A stretch of DNA of 7,698 nt from an uncultured Caulobacteraceae bacterium. GTDB taxonomy: Bacteria; Pseudomonadota; Alphaproteobacteria; Caulobacterales; Caulobacteraceae. Below, piece by piece: positions 1 through 6,312 of this stretch. Position numbers and translations under genes: made by a program. The notes below the pieces were generated by a model that was not told the origin of the DNA, ran no database searches, and saw only the letters and a list, made by a program, of their open reading frames with translations. The first letter of the stretch is position 1. Each line of letters starts with the position of its first letter. Location of the stretch: assembly GCA_937910255.1 (NCBI GenBank), contig CALEOQ010000264.1, positions 1 to 7,698 on the forward strand, read 5' to 3'.

Positions 1-38
1 GGGCTACACTGTTCCCGGACACGACGCTCTGCCGAGCT
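1..38 (+). other. Probable degraded Illumina P5/read-1 adapter at the contig end
   Basis: Aligned without gaps to the known Illumina universal adapter (the part ending in GCTCTTCCGATCT), these 38 bases match at 30 positions. Exact blocks are CTACACT at 4-10 and ACACGACGCTCT at 19-30. Read as the reverse complement, which is how a read-2 read-through would produce it, seven of the eight mismatches are changes to C. That bias fits a low-quality read tail. The segment lies in the infB reading frame and would give an IF2 sequence ending QSVVSGNSVA, which does not look like IF2. The match was made by eye against remembered adapter sequence. Confidence 0.72.
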
Positions 39-310
39 GCTGCGCGGGACGGGCCGGAGGCGTCGGCTGAGCCGCGGGGCGCAGGGCGGGAGTCCGATCC
101 GCGCCGTTCGGAGGACGACGGGCCGGCCAGATTGCTCGGCGCCGGCGCGTGCGTGCGCGGACGCTTGGTCTCCACGACCACTGTCTTGGAGCGGCCATGG
201 CTGAAGCTCTGCTTCACCGTCCCTGCGCTGACCGAGCCCGCGCCGCGGGGCTTAAGGGTCAGAGGCGGGCGTCCGCCTGGGGTTCGGCCGTTGTCTTTGT
301 CGTCGCTCAT
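39..310 (-). CDS. infB: Translation initiation factor IF-2, N-terminal fragment
   Basis: The reading frame starts at ATG (308-310) with MSDDKDNGRTPGGRPPLTLK and runs leftward off the window, leaving about 90 genuine codons. IF2 is the GTPase that brings initiator fMet-tRNA to the 30S subunit and promotes subunit joining. Only the species-variable N-terminal region is present. Its recognisable part is KQSFSHGRSKTVVVETKR near residues 33-50, matching the N-terminal IF2 segment typical of alphaproteobacteria. After that comes a Pro/Ala/Arg/Ser-rich linker. The GTPase and fMet-tRNA-binding domains are missing. An in-frame TAA lies four codons upstream, so this ATG is the first possible start; the ribosome-binding site is weak. 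It follows ylxR after 93 bp, the usual rimP-nusA-ylxR-infB order. Sequence left of 39 is probably adapter, so the real gene is cut at about 39. Confidence 0.9.
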
Positions 311-375
311 GCGCTCGCTTTACTTACCGACCGGATGAGCCGGCCGTCTTCTAATCGTCCAAACAGGTATGACGC

Positions 376-395
376 GCGGAACCGCAAAGTTCCGC
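376..395 (-). other. Hairpin in the ylxR-infB intergenic spacer
   Basis: A perfect 7-bp inverted repeat (GCGGAAC, 6-nt loop, GTTCCGC) lies in the 93-bp gap between the ylxR stop and the infB start. It ends about 65 nt upstream of the infB ATG. No U-tract follows on the minus strand, so it is not a standard intrinsic terminator. An mRNA-processing or stability element, or a weak site affecting infB expression, are possible readings. GC-rich DNA produces such stems by chance fairly often. Confidence 0.4.
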
Positions 396-403
396 CCGCC
401 TCG

Positions 404-1093
404 TCACGGCTCCTCGCGCCAACTCTCTGGAAGGAGCGGGCGAAACCCCGCCAGGCGCCGGACTTCCAGCGCCCAACGATCGGCGGTACGCCCCGCAAGG
501 AAGGCGGTGTGTATCACATTCTCCAGCCCCAAGGCCAAACCCAATTCAGCCGAGGAGAAGAGGCCGACCTGTCCGACGGGACGTGGGGAACGCCGGAGGG
601 CGGCGAAAATCTTGCGTCGGCCGTCCGGGGCGCCGTCAGCGGCCTCGATCAACCAAGCCGCCTGACCCGAGGTCAGGGCCGCTGAGACTTTCTCGAACCC
701 CGAGATAAGCCGTCCGGCGCGCCGCGCAAGCCCCAGGCCGTCAAGAACCCTGCGCTGCAGGAGCATCTCCACCTGGTCGGCGAGATCGGGTGGCGCCTTG
801 GCCTTGGTCTTGGCCGAGCGGGCGAAGTGGCCCTTGCGCGCGGCGATCTCCACCGAGGCCCGGTCGGCGGCCACCCAGACGCCGCGCCCCGGAAGCTTCC
901 GCGCCAGGTCCGGCGTCACCGTGCCGTCCGGCGCCAGCACGAAGCGGATCAGGGCGGACTCCTCCCGCGTCTCACCCGAGACCACGTCGCGGCGTTCGCG
1001 GGCGGCCTCGGCGAGGGTGGCGGGTCCGACCCGGGGCGCGACGTCGGGGTCCTGACCGGTCAGGTCCTGTTCGTTCGGTTCCGGGTCGGGCAC
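404..1093 (-). CDS. YlxR (DUF448) / L7Ae-like RNA-binding fusion protein
   Basis: The 229-residue protein has two parts. Residues about 33-95 form a YlxR/DUF448 domain (RERRDVVSGE, LIRFVLAPDGTVTPDLARKLPGRGVWV; the KLPGRGVWV block is the family hallmark). Residues about 110-215 resemble the L7Ae/YlxQ fold (LLQRRVLDGLGLARRAGRLI, WLIEAADGA, VGLFSSAELGLALGLENVIH). In Firmicutes these are separate genes, ylxR and ylxQ, lying between nusA and infB; here they are joined at the same locus. YlxR proteins bind RNA and have been linked to RNase P and to transcription control; the exact role here is unknown. The start is GTG, 5 bp after the nusA stop, implying translational coupling. The shift to a GTG start with only a weak GAG-type ribosome-binding site may lower expression relative to nusA. 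Confidence 0.9.
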   Translation of the reverse strand: MPDPEPNEQDLTGQDPDVAPRVGPATLAEAARERRDVVSGETREESALIRFVLAPDGTVTPDLARKLPGRGVWVAADRASVEIAARKGHFARSAKTKAKAPPDLADQVEMLLQRRVLDGLGLARRAGRLISGFEKVSAALTSGQAAWLIEAADGAPDGRRKIFAALRRSPRPVGQVGLFSSAELGLALGLENVIHTAFLAGRTADRWALEVRRLAGFRPLLPESWREEP

Positions 1094-1098
1094 AGGGT

Positions 1099-2889
1099 CT
1101 AGGTCTCGTCCGCGTCCTCGGCCGGCGCCGCAGCTTCCGCGTCGGCCTCGGGGGCTTCGGCGTCGGCTTCAGCTTCGGCGTCTGGGGCCTCAGCCTCGGG
1201 CTCGGCTTCGGCGGTCGGGGCGCTGGCGGCGCCGGCCCGGCCAAAGACCATTTCTTCTTCGGTGAGCTCCGGGGCGATCTCGTCCAGGTCCGGCTCGGGC
1301 TCGGGCGGCGCCTCGATCCAGCCCATGGCCACCCGGGCGCGCACGATCAGGGCCTCGGCGTCAGCAGGCTCCAGGCCAAAGCTCTCCAGGATGCCGTTCT
1401 CGCGCACCCGCTCGCCATTGCGGTTCTCGTACCAGCCGCGCAGGTCGTCCGGGGTCAGGTCGGCCAGGTCCTCGACGGTCTTCACCTCGCCCTCGCCCAG
1501 GGCCACGGCCATGGGCAGGGTGACGCCGTTGATCTCCAGCAGGCCGTCCTCGACCCCGAGCGCCTTGCGCTTGGCGTCGTATTCGGCGGCTTCGCGGTCC
1601 AGGAAGTCCCGGGCGCGGGCCTGGATTTCCTCGGCCGTATCCTCGTCGAAGCCCTCGATGGAGGCCACCTCGGCGGTCTCCACATAGGCCACGTCCTCGA
1701 CGGTGGCGAAGCCCTCGGTGACCAGCAGCTGGGCGATGACCTCGTCCACGTCCAGGGCTTCCTGGAACAGGGCGGTGCGCTCGGCGAACTCGCGCTGGCG
1801 GCGCTCGCTCTCCTGGCTTTCGGTCATGATGTCGATCTGCCAGCCGGTCAGCTGGCTGGCCAGGCGGACATTCTGGCCGCGGCGGCCGATGGCGAGCGAG
1901 AGCTGCTCGTCGGGCACCACGACCTCGACGCGCTCGTCCTCCTCGTCCAGCACCACCTTGGACACTTCGGCCGGGGCGAGCGCATTTACGATGAAGGTGG
2001 GCTCGTCGGGGCTCCACTGGATGATGTCGATCTTCTCGCCCTGCAGCTCGGCGACCACGGCCTGGACGCGGCTGCCGCGCATGCCGACGCAGGCGCCGAC
2101 GGGGTCGATGGAGCTGTCGTTGGAGACCACCGCCATCTTGGCGCGGCTGCCGGGATCGCGGGCCACGGCGCGGATCTCGATCACCCCGTCATAGACCTCG
2201 GGCACTTCCTGGGCGAACAGCTTGGCCATGAAGCCGCCGTGGGCGCGGGAGAGCAGGATCTGCGGCCCCTTGGTCTCGCGGCGGACGTCGTAGATGTAGC
2301 AGCGGATGCGGTCGCCGATGTTGAAGTTCTCGCGCGGGATCGACTGGTCCCGGCGCATGATGCCTTCGCCGCGGCCCAGATCGACGACGACATTGCCGTA
2401 CTCGACCCGCTTGACCGACCCGCTGATGATCTCGCCGACCCGGTCCTTGAATTCCTCGTGCTGGCGTTCGCGCTCGGCCTCGCGGACCTTGCCGGTCACC
2501 ACTTGGCGGGCCATCTGGGTCTGCACCCGGCCGAACTCGAAGGGCGGCAGCACCTCTTCGTAGACCTGGCCGACCTGCGCCTTGGGATCATCGCGACGGG
2601 CCTCGGACAGGCGCATGATGCCGGGAGGCGCCTCTTCGCCGGCCTCCTCGTCCCAGGCCGCGTCGTCGGACACCACGGTGACCACCCGCTTGATCACGGT
2701 CTCGCCGGTCTTGGGGTCGATATTCACCCGGATGTCGTGCTCGGCCCCGTAGCGGGAGCGCGCGCCCTTCTGGATCGCCTCTTCGATCGCCTCGATGACG
2801 ATCTCCTTGTCGATCGATTTCTCGCGGGCCACCGCCTCGGCGATCTGCAGAAGCTCCAGCCGGTTGGCGGAGATGCCGGTCAGGCTCAT
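1099..2889 (-). CDS. nusA: Transcription termination/antitermination factor NusA
   Basis: NusA binds RNA polymerase and nascent RNA, and modulates pausing, intrinsic termination and antitermination. The 596-residue protein shows the N-terminal RNAP-binding domain (about 1-135), an S1 domain (about 150-215, VGEIISGSVKRVEYGNVVVD), KH1 with the GMRG loop at 269-272, and KH2 with GRRG at 335-338 (QLSLAIGRRGQNVRLASQL). Helix-hairpin-helix-rich C-terminal repeats follow (about 370-540), then a 40-residue Ala/Glu tail. It is longer than the E. coli protein (495) because of an acidic insertion near residues 75-90 and the C-terminal extension. The ATG lies 4 bp after the rimP stop. A good ribosome-binding site (AGAGGA, about 8 nt upstream) sits inside the end of rimP. 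A long open frame on the opposite strand is a codon-bias shadow. Confidence 0.97.
   Translation of the reverse strand: MSLTGISANRLELLQIAEAVAREKSIDKEIVIEAIEEAIQKGARSRYGAEHDIRVNIDPKTGETVIKRVVTVVSDDAAWDEEAGEEAPPGIMRLSEARRDDPKAQVGQVYEEVLPPFEFGRVQTQMARQVVTGKVREAERERQHEEFKDRVGEIISGSVKRVEYGNVVVDLGRGEGIMRRDQSIPRENFNIGDRIRCYIYDVRRETKGPQILLSRAHGGFMAKLFAQEVPEVYDGVIEIRAVARDPGSRAKMAVVSNDSSIDPVGACVGMRGSRVQAVVAELQGEKIDIIQWSPDEPTFIVNALAPAEVSKVVLDEEDERVEVVVPDEQLSLAIGRRGQNVRLASQLTGWQIDIMTESQESERRQREFAERTALFQEALDVDEVIAQLLVTEGFATVEDVAYVETAEVASIEGFDEDTAEEIQARARDFLDREAAEYDAKRKALGVEDGLLEINGVTLPMAVALGEGEVKTVEDLADLTPDDLRGWYENRNGERVRENGILESFGLEPADAEALIVRARVAMGWIEAPPEPEPDLDEIAPELTEEEMVFGRAGAASAPTAEAEPEAEAPDAEAEADAEAPEADAEAAAPAEDADET
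1102..1221 (-). repeat. Low-complexity sequence encoding the acidic NusA tail
   Basis: This stretch encodes the last 40 NusA residues: 17 Ala, 16 acidic (11 Glu, 5 Asp), 5 Pro, 2 Thr and no basic residue. At DNA level it is an imperfect tandem of GCC/GAG/GAC-type codons, prone to length variation. Such tails are probably disordered. Its position matches that of the C-terminal acidic repeat, which in E. coli NusA contacts the RNAP alpha-subunit tail; any similar role here is inference. Confidence 0.7.
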
Positions 2890-2893
2890 GGGT

Positions 2894-3442
2894 CTAATCC
2901 TCTTGGTGGGATACGGCGCCGTCGGAGGCGATGCGCTCGGCGCGCTGCTCGGCTCCGCGTTTCATCAGTTCATCGGTCAGGACCAGCTTGGCCTCGACGA
3001 TCCAGTCAAAGGGCACGAGCACGGTCTCGTCCTCGCCCTCCAGGTCCAGGCAGACCTGGCCCTCTTCGGTTCCGGCCAGGGCGCCGCGGAAGCGCTTGCG
3101 GCCCTCGGCCATGCGGTCCAGCTCGAGCCGCGCCTCATAGCCTTCGTAGGTGTCGAAGTCCTTCAGCCGGGTCAGCGGCCGATCGATGCCGGGCGAGGAG
3201 ACCTCCAGCACATATTCCCCGGCGATGGGGTCGGCGGCGTCCATGATCTCGGCCACGGCCCGGGACAGGGCGGCGCAGTCGTCGACGTTCATTTCGCCGT
3301 CCGGCGTCTCGGCCATGATCTGCAGCCGACGCTGCTGCTCGCCGCCCATCAGGCGCAGGCGCACGATCTCATAGCCCGCCGCCTCGGCCACGGGGTCGAG
3401 CAGCTCCAGAAGTCTCAGGTCCTCTGCGGTCTTGCCGCGCAT
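2894..3442 (-). CDS. rimP: Ribosome maturation factor RimP
   Basis: RimP helps assemble the 30S ribosomal subunit, acting early on the 3' domain and on S12/S19 placement in characterised bacteria. The 182-residue product carries the family hallmark YVLEVSSPGIDRPLT at about 77-91. The N-terminal alpha/beta domain precedes it, and an SH3-like C-terminal domain follows (about 100-155, ending VLVPFDWIVEAKLVL). A charged tail of roughly 25 residues makes it longer than E. coli RimP (about 150). The start is ATG, with GAGGA 11 nt upstream. It is the first gene of the rimP-nusA-ylxR-infB operon and ends 4 bp before nusA. Expression is probably set by the promoter at 3536-3564 and by the terminator-like hairpin in its leader. 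Confidence 0.96.
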   Translation of the reverse strand: MRGKTAEDLRLLELLDPVAEAAGYEIVRLRLMGGEQQRRLQIMAETPDGEMNVDDCAALSRAVAEIMDAADPIAGEYVLEVSSPGIDRPLTRLKDFDTYEGYEARLELDRMAEGRKRFRGALAGTEEGQVCLDLEGEDETVLVPFDWIVEAKLVLTDELMKRGAEQRAERIASDGAVSHQED

Positions 3443-3462
3443 AGCTCCAGCCGTCCTCAGGC

Positions 3463-3496
3463 AAAGAAAAAAGCGGCTGGGCCGGAGCCCGCCGCT
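3463..3496 (-). terminator. Intrinsic terminator (likely attenuator) in the rimP leader
   Basis: Read on the minus strand, AGCGGC pairs with GCCGCT and GGGC with GCCC. This gives a 10-bp stem interrupted by one bulged A, with loop TCCG. A T-run interrupted by a single C follows immediately (TTTTTCTTT, 3463-3471). This is a textbook intrinsic terminator facing rimP and ending about 20 nt before its ATG. No gene lies upstream of it in the same direction that would need terminating, because ppa is divergent. It therefore sits inside the operon's own 5' leader, suggesting attenuation of rimP-nusA-infB. Confidence 0.8.
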
Positions 3497-3500
3497 CGAA

Positions 3501-3516
3501 AGCGCTATCCAGCGCT
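3501..3516 (-). other. Leader hairpin of tandem AGCGCT palindromes before the attenuator
   Basis: Two copies of the self-complementary AGCGCT, separated by 4 nt, can pair as a 6-bp stem with a GGAU loop. They are part of a near-perfect tandem repeat of 10 bp at 3501-3520. The copy nearer the terminator can instead pair through CGCU-UUCG-AGCG. That uses bases of the terminator's 5' arm, so the two structures would be mutually exclusive. No function is proven; the alternative stem has only 4 bp. Confidence 0.45.
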
Positions 3517-3535
3517 ATCGGACGATGTTGCCGGA

Positions 3536-3564
3536 AATATAGGCCCTTGCGACGGGCTTGTCAC
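3536..3564 (-). promoter_or_regulatory. Sigma70-type promoter for the rimP-nusA-infB operon
   Basis: On the minus strand, GTGACA (3559-3564; five of six match TTGACA) is separated by exactly 17 bp from TATATT (3536-3541; five of six match TATAAT). Transcription would start near 3529 and give a leader of about 85 nt that contains the AGCGCT hairpin and the terminator stem. This is the best promoter match I saw in the divergent region. Confidence 0.65.
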
Positions 3565-3570
3565 CCTTCC

Positions 3571-3748
3571 CGTAACCCCCGCCGTCGAGGCGCTGGCCCC
3601 TCGGTTGATCAGGCGGGGCCCGGCGCGGGAAGCGCCGGCGGCGGCGGCGATCGCCATCTGGGCGCCAAACCCCGTTTCCCCAGACGGGTTTTGGCCCTAT
3701 GGGAGGCGCTTCTCCTCCCCGAGACAGATCACAAGAGTCATTTCGAAC
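3571..3748 (+). promoter_or_regulatory. Structured upstream region of ppa
   Basis: No gene is seen here; it should hold the ppa promoter, though I could not pick a convincing -35/-10 pair. Three inverted repeats follow one another. At 3620-3638, CCGGCGC/GCGCCGG has a 5-nt loop. At 3664-3695, a 12-bp stem (GCCAAACCCCGT against ACGGGTTTTGGC) has one mismatch and an 8-nt loop. At 3701-3719, GGGAGG/CCTCCC has a 7-nt loop. None has a proper T-tract on either strand. The last stem hides an SD-like GGGAGG that is too far (about 42 nt) from the ppa ATG to serve it. Confidence 0.5.
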
Positions 3749-4285
3749 ATGGACCTTTCCAAGATCGCCATCGGCGTGAACCCGCCCTACGACGTCAACG
3801 CCGTCATCGAGATCCCCCAGGGCGGCGAGCCGGTGAAGTACGAACTCGACAAGGAGTCCGGCGCGCTGTTGGTCGACCGGTTCCTGCACACGGCCATGTT
3901 CTATCCGGGCAATTACGGCTTCATCCCCCACACCCTGTCGGAAGACGGCGACCCGATGGACGTGATGGTGGTCGGCCCGACGCCTGTGGTGCCTGGCGCG
4001 ATCATCCGCTGCCGCCCGGTGGGCACCCTGATGATGACCGATGAGGCCGGCGCCGACGAAAAGGTCCTGGCCGTGCCGGTGGACCAGCTGCACCCCTTCT
4101 ATACCGGCGTCGAATCCTGGCGCGGCCTGCCCACCATCCTGACCGAGCAGATCGCCCATTTCTTCAAGCACTACAAGGACCTGGAGAAGGGCAAAAGCGT
4201 CGACATCGTGCGCTGGGCCGATCCCGACGAGACCGCCGCCCTGATCCGGGCCGGCATCGAACGGGCCCAGAACGCCAAGAAGTAA
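3749..4285 (+). CDS. ppa: Inorganic pyrophosphatase (family I)
   Basis: This soluble cytoplasmic enzyme hydrolyses pyrophosphate to phosphate, pulling forward nucleic acid synthesis, tRNA charging and SAM synthesis. The 178-residue length matches the bacterial hexameric type (E. coli 176). The signature DGDPMD is at 66-71, giving metal ligands D66, D68 and D71. Other active-site residues also line up with E. coli numbering plus one: K30, E32, R44, Y56, D98, D103, K105, Y142, K143. That agreement supports the ATG at 3749 over the much longer open frame upstream. The ribosome-binding site is poor. The gene is transcribed away from rimP and towards trmB, and has its own terminator, so it is probably monocistronic. 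Confidence 0.97.
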   Translation: MDLSKIAIGVNPPYDVNAVIEIPQGGEPVKYELDKESGALLVDRFLHTAMFYPGNYGFIPHTLSEDGDPMDVMVVGPTPVVPGAIIRCRPVGTLMMTDEAGADEKVLAVPVDQLHPFYTGVESWRGLPTILTEQIAHFFKHYKDLEKGKSVDIVRWADPDETAALIRAGIERAQNAKK

Positions 4286-4286
4286 T

Positions 4287-4298
4287 CGGCGAAAGCCG
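4287..4298 (+). other. GAAA-capped mini-hairpin just after the ppa stop
   Basis: CGGC-GAAA-GCCG starts one base after the ppa stop codon and would form a 4-bp stem with a GNRA tetraloop in the 3' UTR, ahead of the main terminator. The overlapping AGCC/GGCT pairing at 4294-4306 is an alternative. It may stabilise the mRNA end or be incidental. Confidence 0.35.
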
Positions 4299-4309
4299 TC
4301 TTGGCTCAG

Positions 4310-4340
4310 GGGGCGGTCGGCATGCTGACCGCCCCTTTTT
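4310..4340 (+). terminator. Intrinsic terminator of ppa
   Basis: GGGGCGGTC (4310-4318) and GACCGCCCC (4327-4335) form a perfect 9-bp stem with an 8-nt loop, followed directly by five T (4336-4340). On the opposite strand no T-run follows the stem, so it acts for ppa rather than for the convergent trmB, which ends at 4353. Confidence 0.9.
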
Positions 4341-4352
4341 CGTGGGCGGGCT

Positions 4353-5030
4353 TCAGACCCGGACGAAATCCAGGAACACCGGCGCGCAGTCGCCCAGGCG
4401 CTTTTCCTCATAGCGGGTGGTGATGTGGTCGGCCGGCGGCTGGCGCCAGTCCTGCGCCCGCTCGGCCTGCCAGGCGAAGTCCGGCGAGGCCAGGAACCGC
4501 TCCAGGGTCCAGTCAGCATAGTCGGCCCAGTCGGTGGCGAAGCGCAGCCGGGCGCCTTGCGCCATAAGTCGGGCGAGTTCGCCGATCAGCTCGGTCTGCA
4601 CCAGCCGGCGCTTGTTGTGCCGCGCCTTGGGCCAGGGGTCGGGAAACAGGATGAACACCCGGTCCAGACAGCCGTCCGGCAGCCGGGCCATCAGCTCGCG
4701 GACATCTCCGTCGTGCAGGCGGACATTGCCCAGACCCTGTTCGTCGATATGGCGCAGCGCGCTGGCGACGCCGTTCTGGAACGGCTCGGCGCCGAGGATC
4801 AGGGCCTCAGGCGCGCGGCCGGCCTGGGCGGCCATGTGCTCGCCGCCGCCGAACCCGATCTCCAGCCAGACGGCCTTGGCCTGGGGCTGCAGGGCGCGGG
4901 GATCGAAGTCCTCGAGCGGGCAGCGGATCTTGGGCAGCAGACTGTCCATCAGGGCGGCCTGCCGCGGCTTGATCGGCCGCGACTTGATGCGCCCGAAGGA
5001 GCGCATCGGGGGATGGGGATCAGACGTCAT
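4353..5030 (-). CDS. trmB: tRNA (guanine-N7-)-methyltransferase TrmB
   Basis: TrmB transfers a methyl group from SAM to N7 of G46 in the tRNA variable loop. The 225-residue length is normal. The SAM-binding motif EIGFGGGEH is at 57-65 and an acidic residue follows at E82 (LGAEPF). The family-specific FPDPWPKARHNKRRL runs from 129 to 143. The C-terminal TTRYEEKR (204-211) matches the conserved TxYExK substrate-binding element. The start is ATG; MRSFGRIKSR at residues 9-18 is the usual TrmB N-terminus, so the Met at residue 9 is an alternative start. It lies 61 bp downstream of metK on the same strand, placing a SAM consumer beside the SAM synthetase. Its 3' end converges on ppa, and I saw no terminator of its own. 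Confidence 0.96.
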   Translation of the reverse strand: MTSDPHPPMRSFGRIKSRPIKPRQAALMDSLLPKIRCPLEDFDPRALQPQAKAVWLEIGFGGGEHMAAQAGRAPEALILGAEPFQNGVASALRHIDEQGLGNVRLHDGDVRELMARLPDGCLDRVFILFPDPWPKARHNKRRLVQTELIGELARLMAQGARLRFATDWADYADWTLERFLASPDFAWQAERAQDWRQPPADHITTRYEEKRLGDCAPVFLDFVRV

Positions 5031-5046
5031 GGGCGGGAGCCATAGA

Positions 5047-5082
5047 CCGGCGCGGCGTCCCTGTCGTGGGAGCGCGCGCCGG
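5047..5082 (-). other. Inverted repeat in the metK-trmB spacer
   Basis: CCGGCGCG (5047-5054) and CGCGCCGG (5075-5082) are perfect 8-bp complements around a 20-nt loop. The structure fills most of the 61-bp spacer. There is no T-tract, so termination by itself is unlikely. It could slow or process the metK-trmB transcript. Chance is a real possibility at this GC content. Confidence 0.35.
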
Positions 5083-5091
5083 CCGTGATGT

Positions 5092-6312
5092 TCAGGCCAG
5101 GCTCTTCAGCTGGTCGACGAGATCGGTCTTCTCCCAGGAGAAGCCGCCCTCATTGTCCGGCTCGCGGCCAAAATGGCCATAGGCCGCGGTGCGGGCGTAG
5201 ATCGGCCGATTAAGTCCCAGGTGCTCGCGGATGGCCCGCGGGGTGGCCCCGCCGATCAGCTCGGGCAGGACCAGTTCCAGCTTGGTCGGGTCCACATGGC
5301 CCTCGCCGTGCAGGTCCACATAGAAGGACAGGGGCTCGGCCACGCCGATGGCGTAGCTGATCTGGATGGTGCAGCGGCGGGCCAGGCCCGCGGCGACCAC
5401 GTTCTTGGCCAGGTAGCGGCAGGCATAGGCCGCCGAACGGTCCACCTTGGTGGGGTCCTTGCCCGAAAAGGCGCCGCCGCCATGGGGGGCTGCGCCGCCA
5501 TAGGTGTCGACGATGATCTTGCGGCCGGTCAGCCCGGCGTCGCCGTCCGGCCCGCCGATCTCGAACTTGCCGGTGGGATTGACCAGCCACTGGGTCTTGC
5601 GGGTGATCAGGCCCTCGGGGATGACGCCCTCCACATAGGGCTTGATCATCTCCTGCACGCGCTTGGGCGTGGCCGCATGGAGGCCGATCCGCTTCTTGTG
5701 CTGGGTCGAGACGACGATCTTCAGCACCTCGACGGGCTTGCCGTCCTCATAGCGCAGGGTGACCTGGCTCTTGGCGTCGGGCTCCAGGGCCTCGCATTCC
5801 CCGGAATGGCGCACCTCGGCCAGGCGCTTGAGGATGTTGTGCGAATACTGCAGGGCCGCGGGCATCAGCTCGGCGGTCTCGTCGCAGGCATAGCCGAACA
5901 TGATGCCCTGGTCGCCGGCGCCCTCGTCCTTCTTGTCGCTGGCGTCGACGCCCTGGGCGATGTGTTCGGACTGGGCGTGCAGATAGCAGGCGAACTTGGC
6001 CTTATCCCAGTGGAAGCCCTTCTGGGCGTAGCCGATGTCCTTCACCGCCTGGCGGACCTTGGGCTCCAGGCTATGGACGATTTCCTTGGTCAGGGCCTTG
6101 TTCTCGGCCTTGGACGCCCCGGGGCGCCCGGCGCGCACTTCGCCGGCCAGCACGATGCGATTGGTGGTCACCAGGGTTTCGCAGGCCACCCGGGCCTGGG
6201 GCTCGGCGGCGATGAAGGCGTCGACCACCGTGTCGGAAATCCGATCGGCGACCTTGTCGGGGTGGCCTTCAGAGACGCTTTCGCTGGTGAAGATATAGGA
6301 GGAACGGCTCAA
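5092..6312 (-). CDS. metK: S-adenosylmethionine synthetase
   Basis: MetK joins methionine and ATP to make SAM, releasing phosphate and pyrophosphate. With the chosen start the protein has 406 residues, near the alphaproteobacterial norm (E. coli 384). Motifs are ESVSEGHPDKVADRISD (11-27, with the catalytic His at 17), GAGDQGIMFGYA (131-142), and the glycine-rich P-loop-like GGGAFSGKDPTKVDRSAAY (278-296). The start is taken as TTG at 6310-6312, giving MSRSSYIFTSESVSEGHPDK. GGAG lies 8 nt upstream and the N-terminus then fits the family. A further TTG at 6363 would add 17 Arg/Pro-rich residues unlike MetK. A promoter with an overlapping AT-rich palindrome lies upstream. The product supplies the substrate for the next gene, trmB. 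Confidence 0.97.
   Translation of the reverse strand: MSRSSYIFTSESVSEGHPDKVADRISDTVVDAFIAAEPQARVACETLVTTNRIVLAGEVRAGRPGASKAENKALTKEIVHSLEPKVRQAVKDIGYAQKGFHWDKAKFACYLHAQSEHIAQGVDASDKKDEGAGDQGIMFGYACDETAELMPAALQYSHNILKRLAEVRHSGECEALEPDAKSQVTLRYEDGKPVEVLKIVVSTQHKKRIGLHAATPKRVQEMIKPYVEGVIPEGLITRKTQWLVNPTGKFEIGGPDGDAGLTGRKIIVDTYGGAAPHGGGAFSGKDPTKVDRSAAYACRYLAKNVVAAGLARRCTIQISYAIGVAEPLSFYVDLHGEGHVDPTKLELVLPELIGGATPRAIREHLGLNRPIYARTAAYGHFGREPDNEGGFSWEKTDLVDQLKSLA

Noticed and set aside
790..3246. An 818-codon open frame on the plus strand opposite ylxR, nusA and rimP
   Set aside because: It lies almost entirely antisense to nusA, which has clear S1 and KH motifs. Long antisense open frames are expected from strong GC-ending codon use. 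Its product is a low-complexity mix with no recognisable domain.
3646..3655. The perfect palindrome GGCGATCGCC as an operator
   Set aside because: Ten bases of G, C and one ATCG core are common by chance at this GC content, and it does not align with a promoter element.
2795..3748. The upstream extension of the ppa open frame
   Set aside because: It covers antisense rimP and the intergenic region. Active-site spacing matches the family with the ATG at 3749.
3443..3748. A tRNA gene (metY-like) upstream of rimP as in E. coli
   Set aside because: No cloverleaf or TTCGANTC-type T-loop with matching stems was found on the minus strand upstream of rimP.
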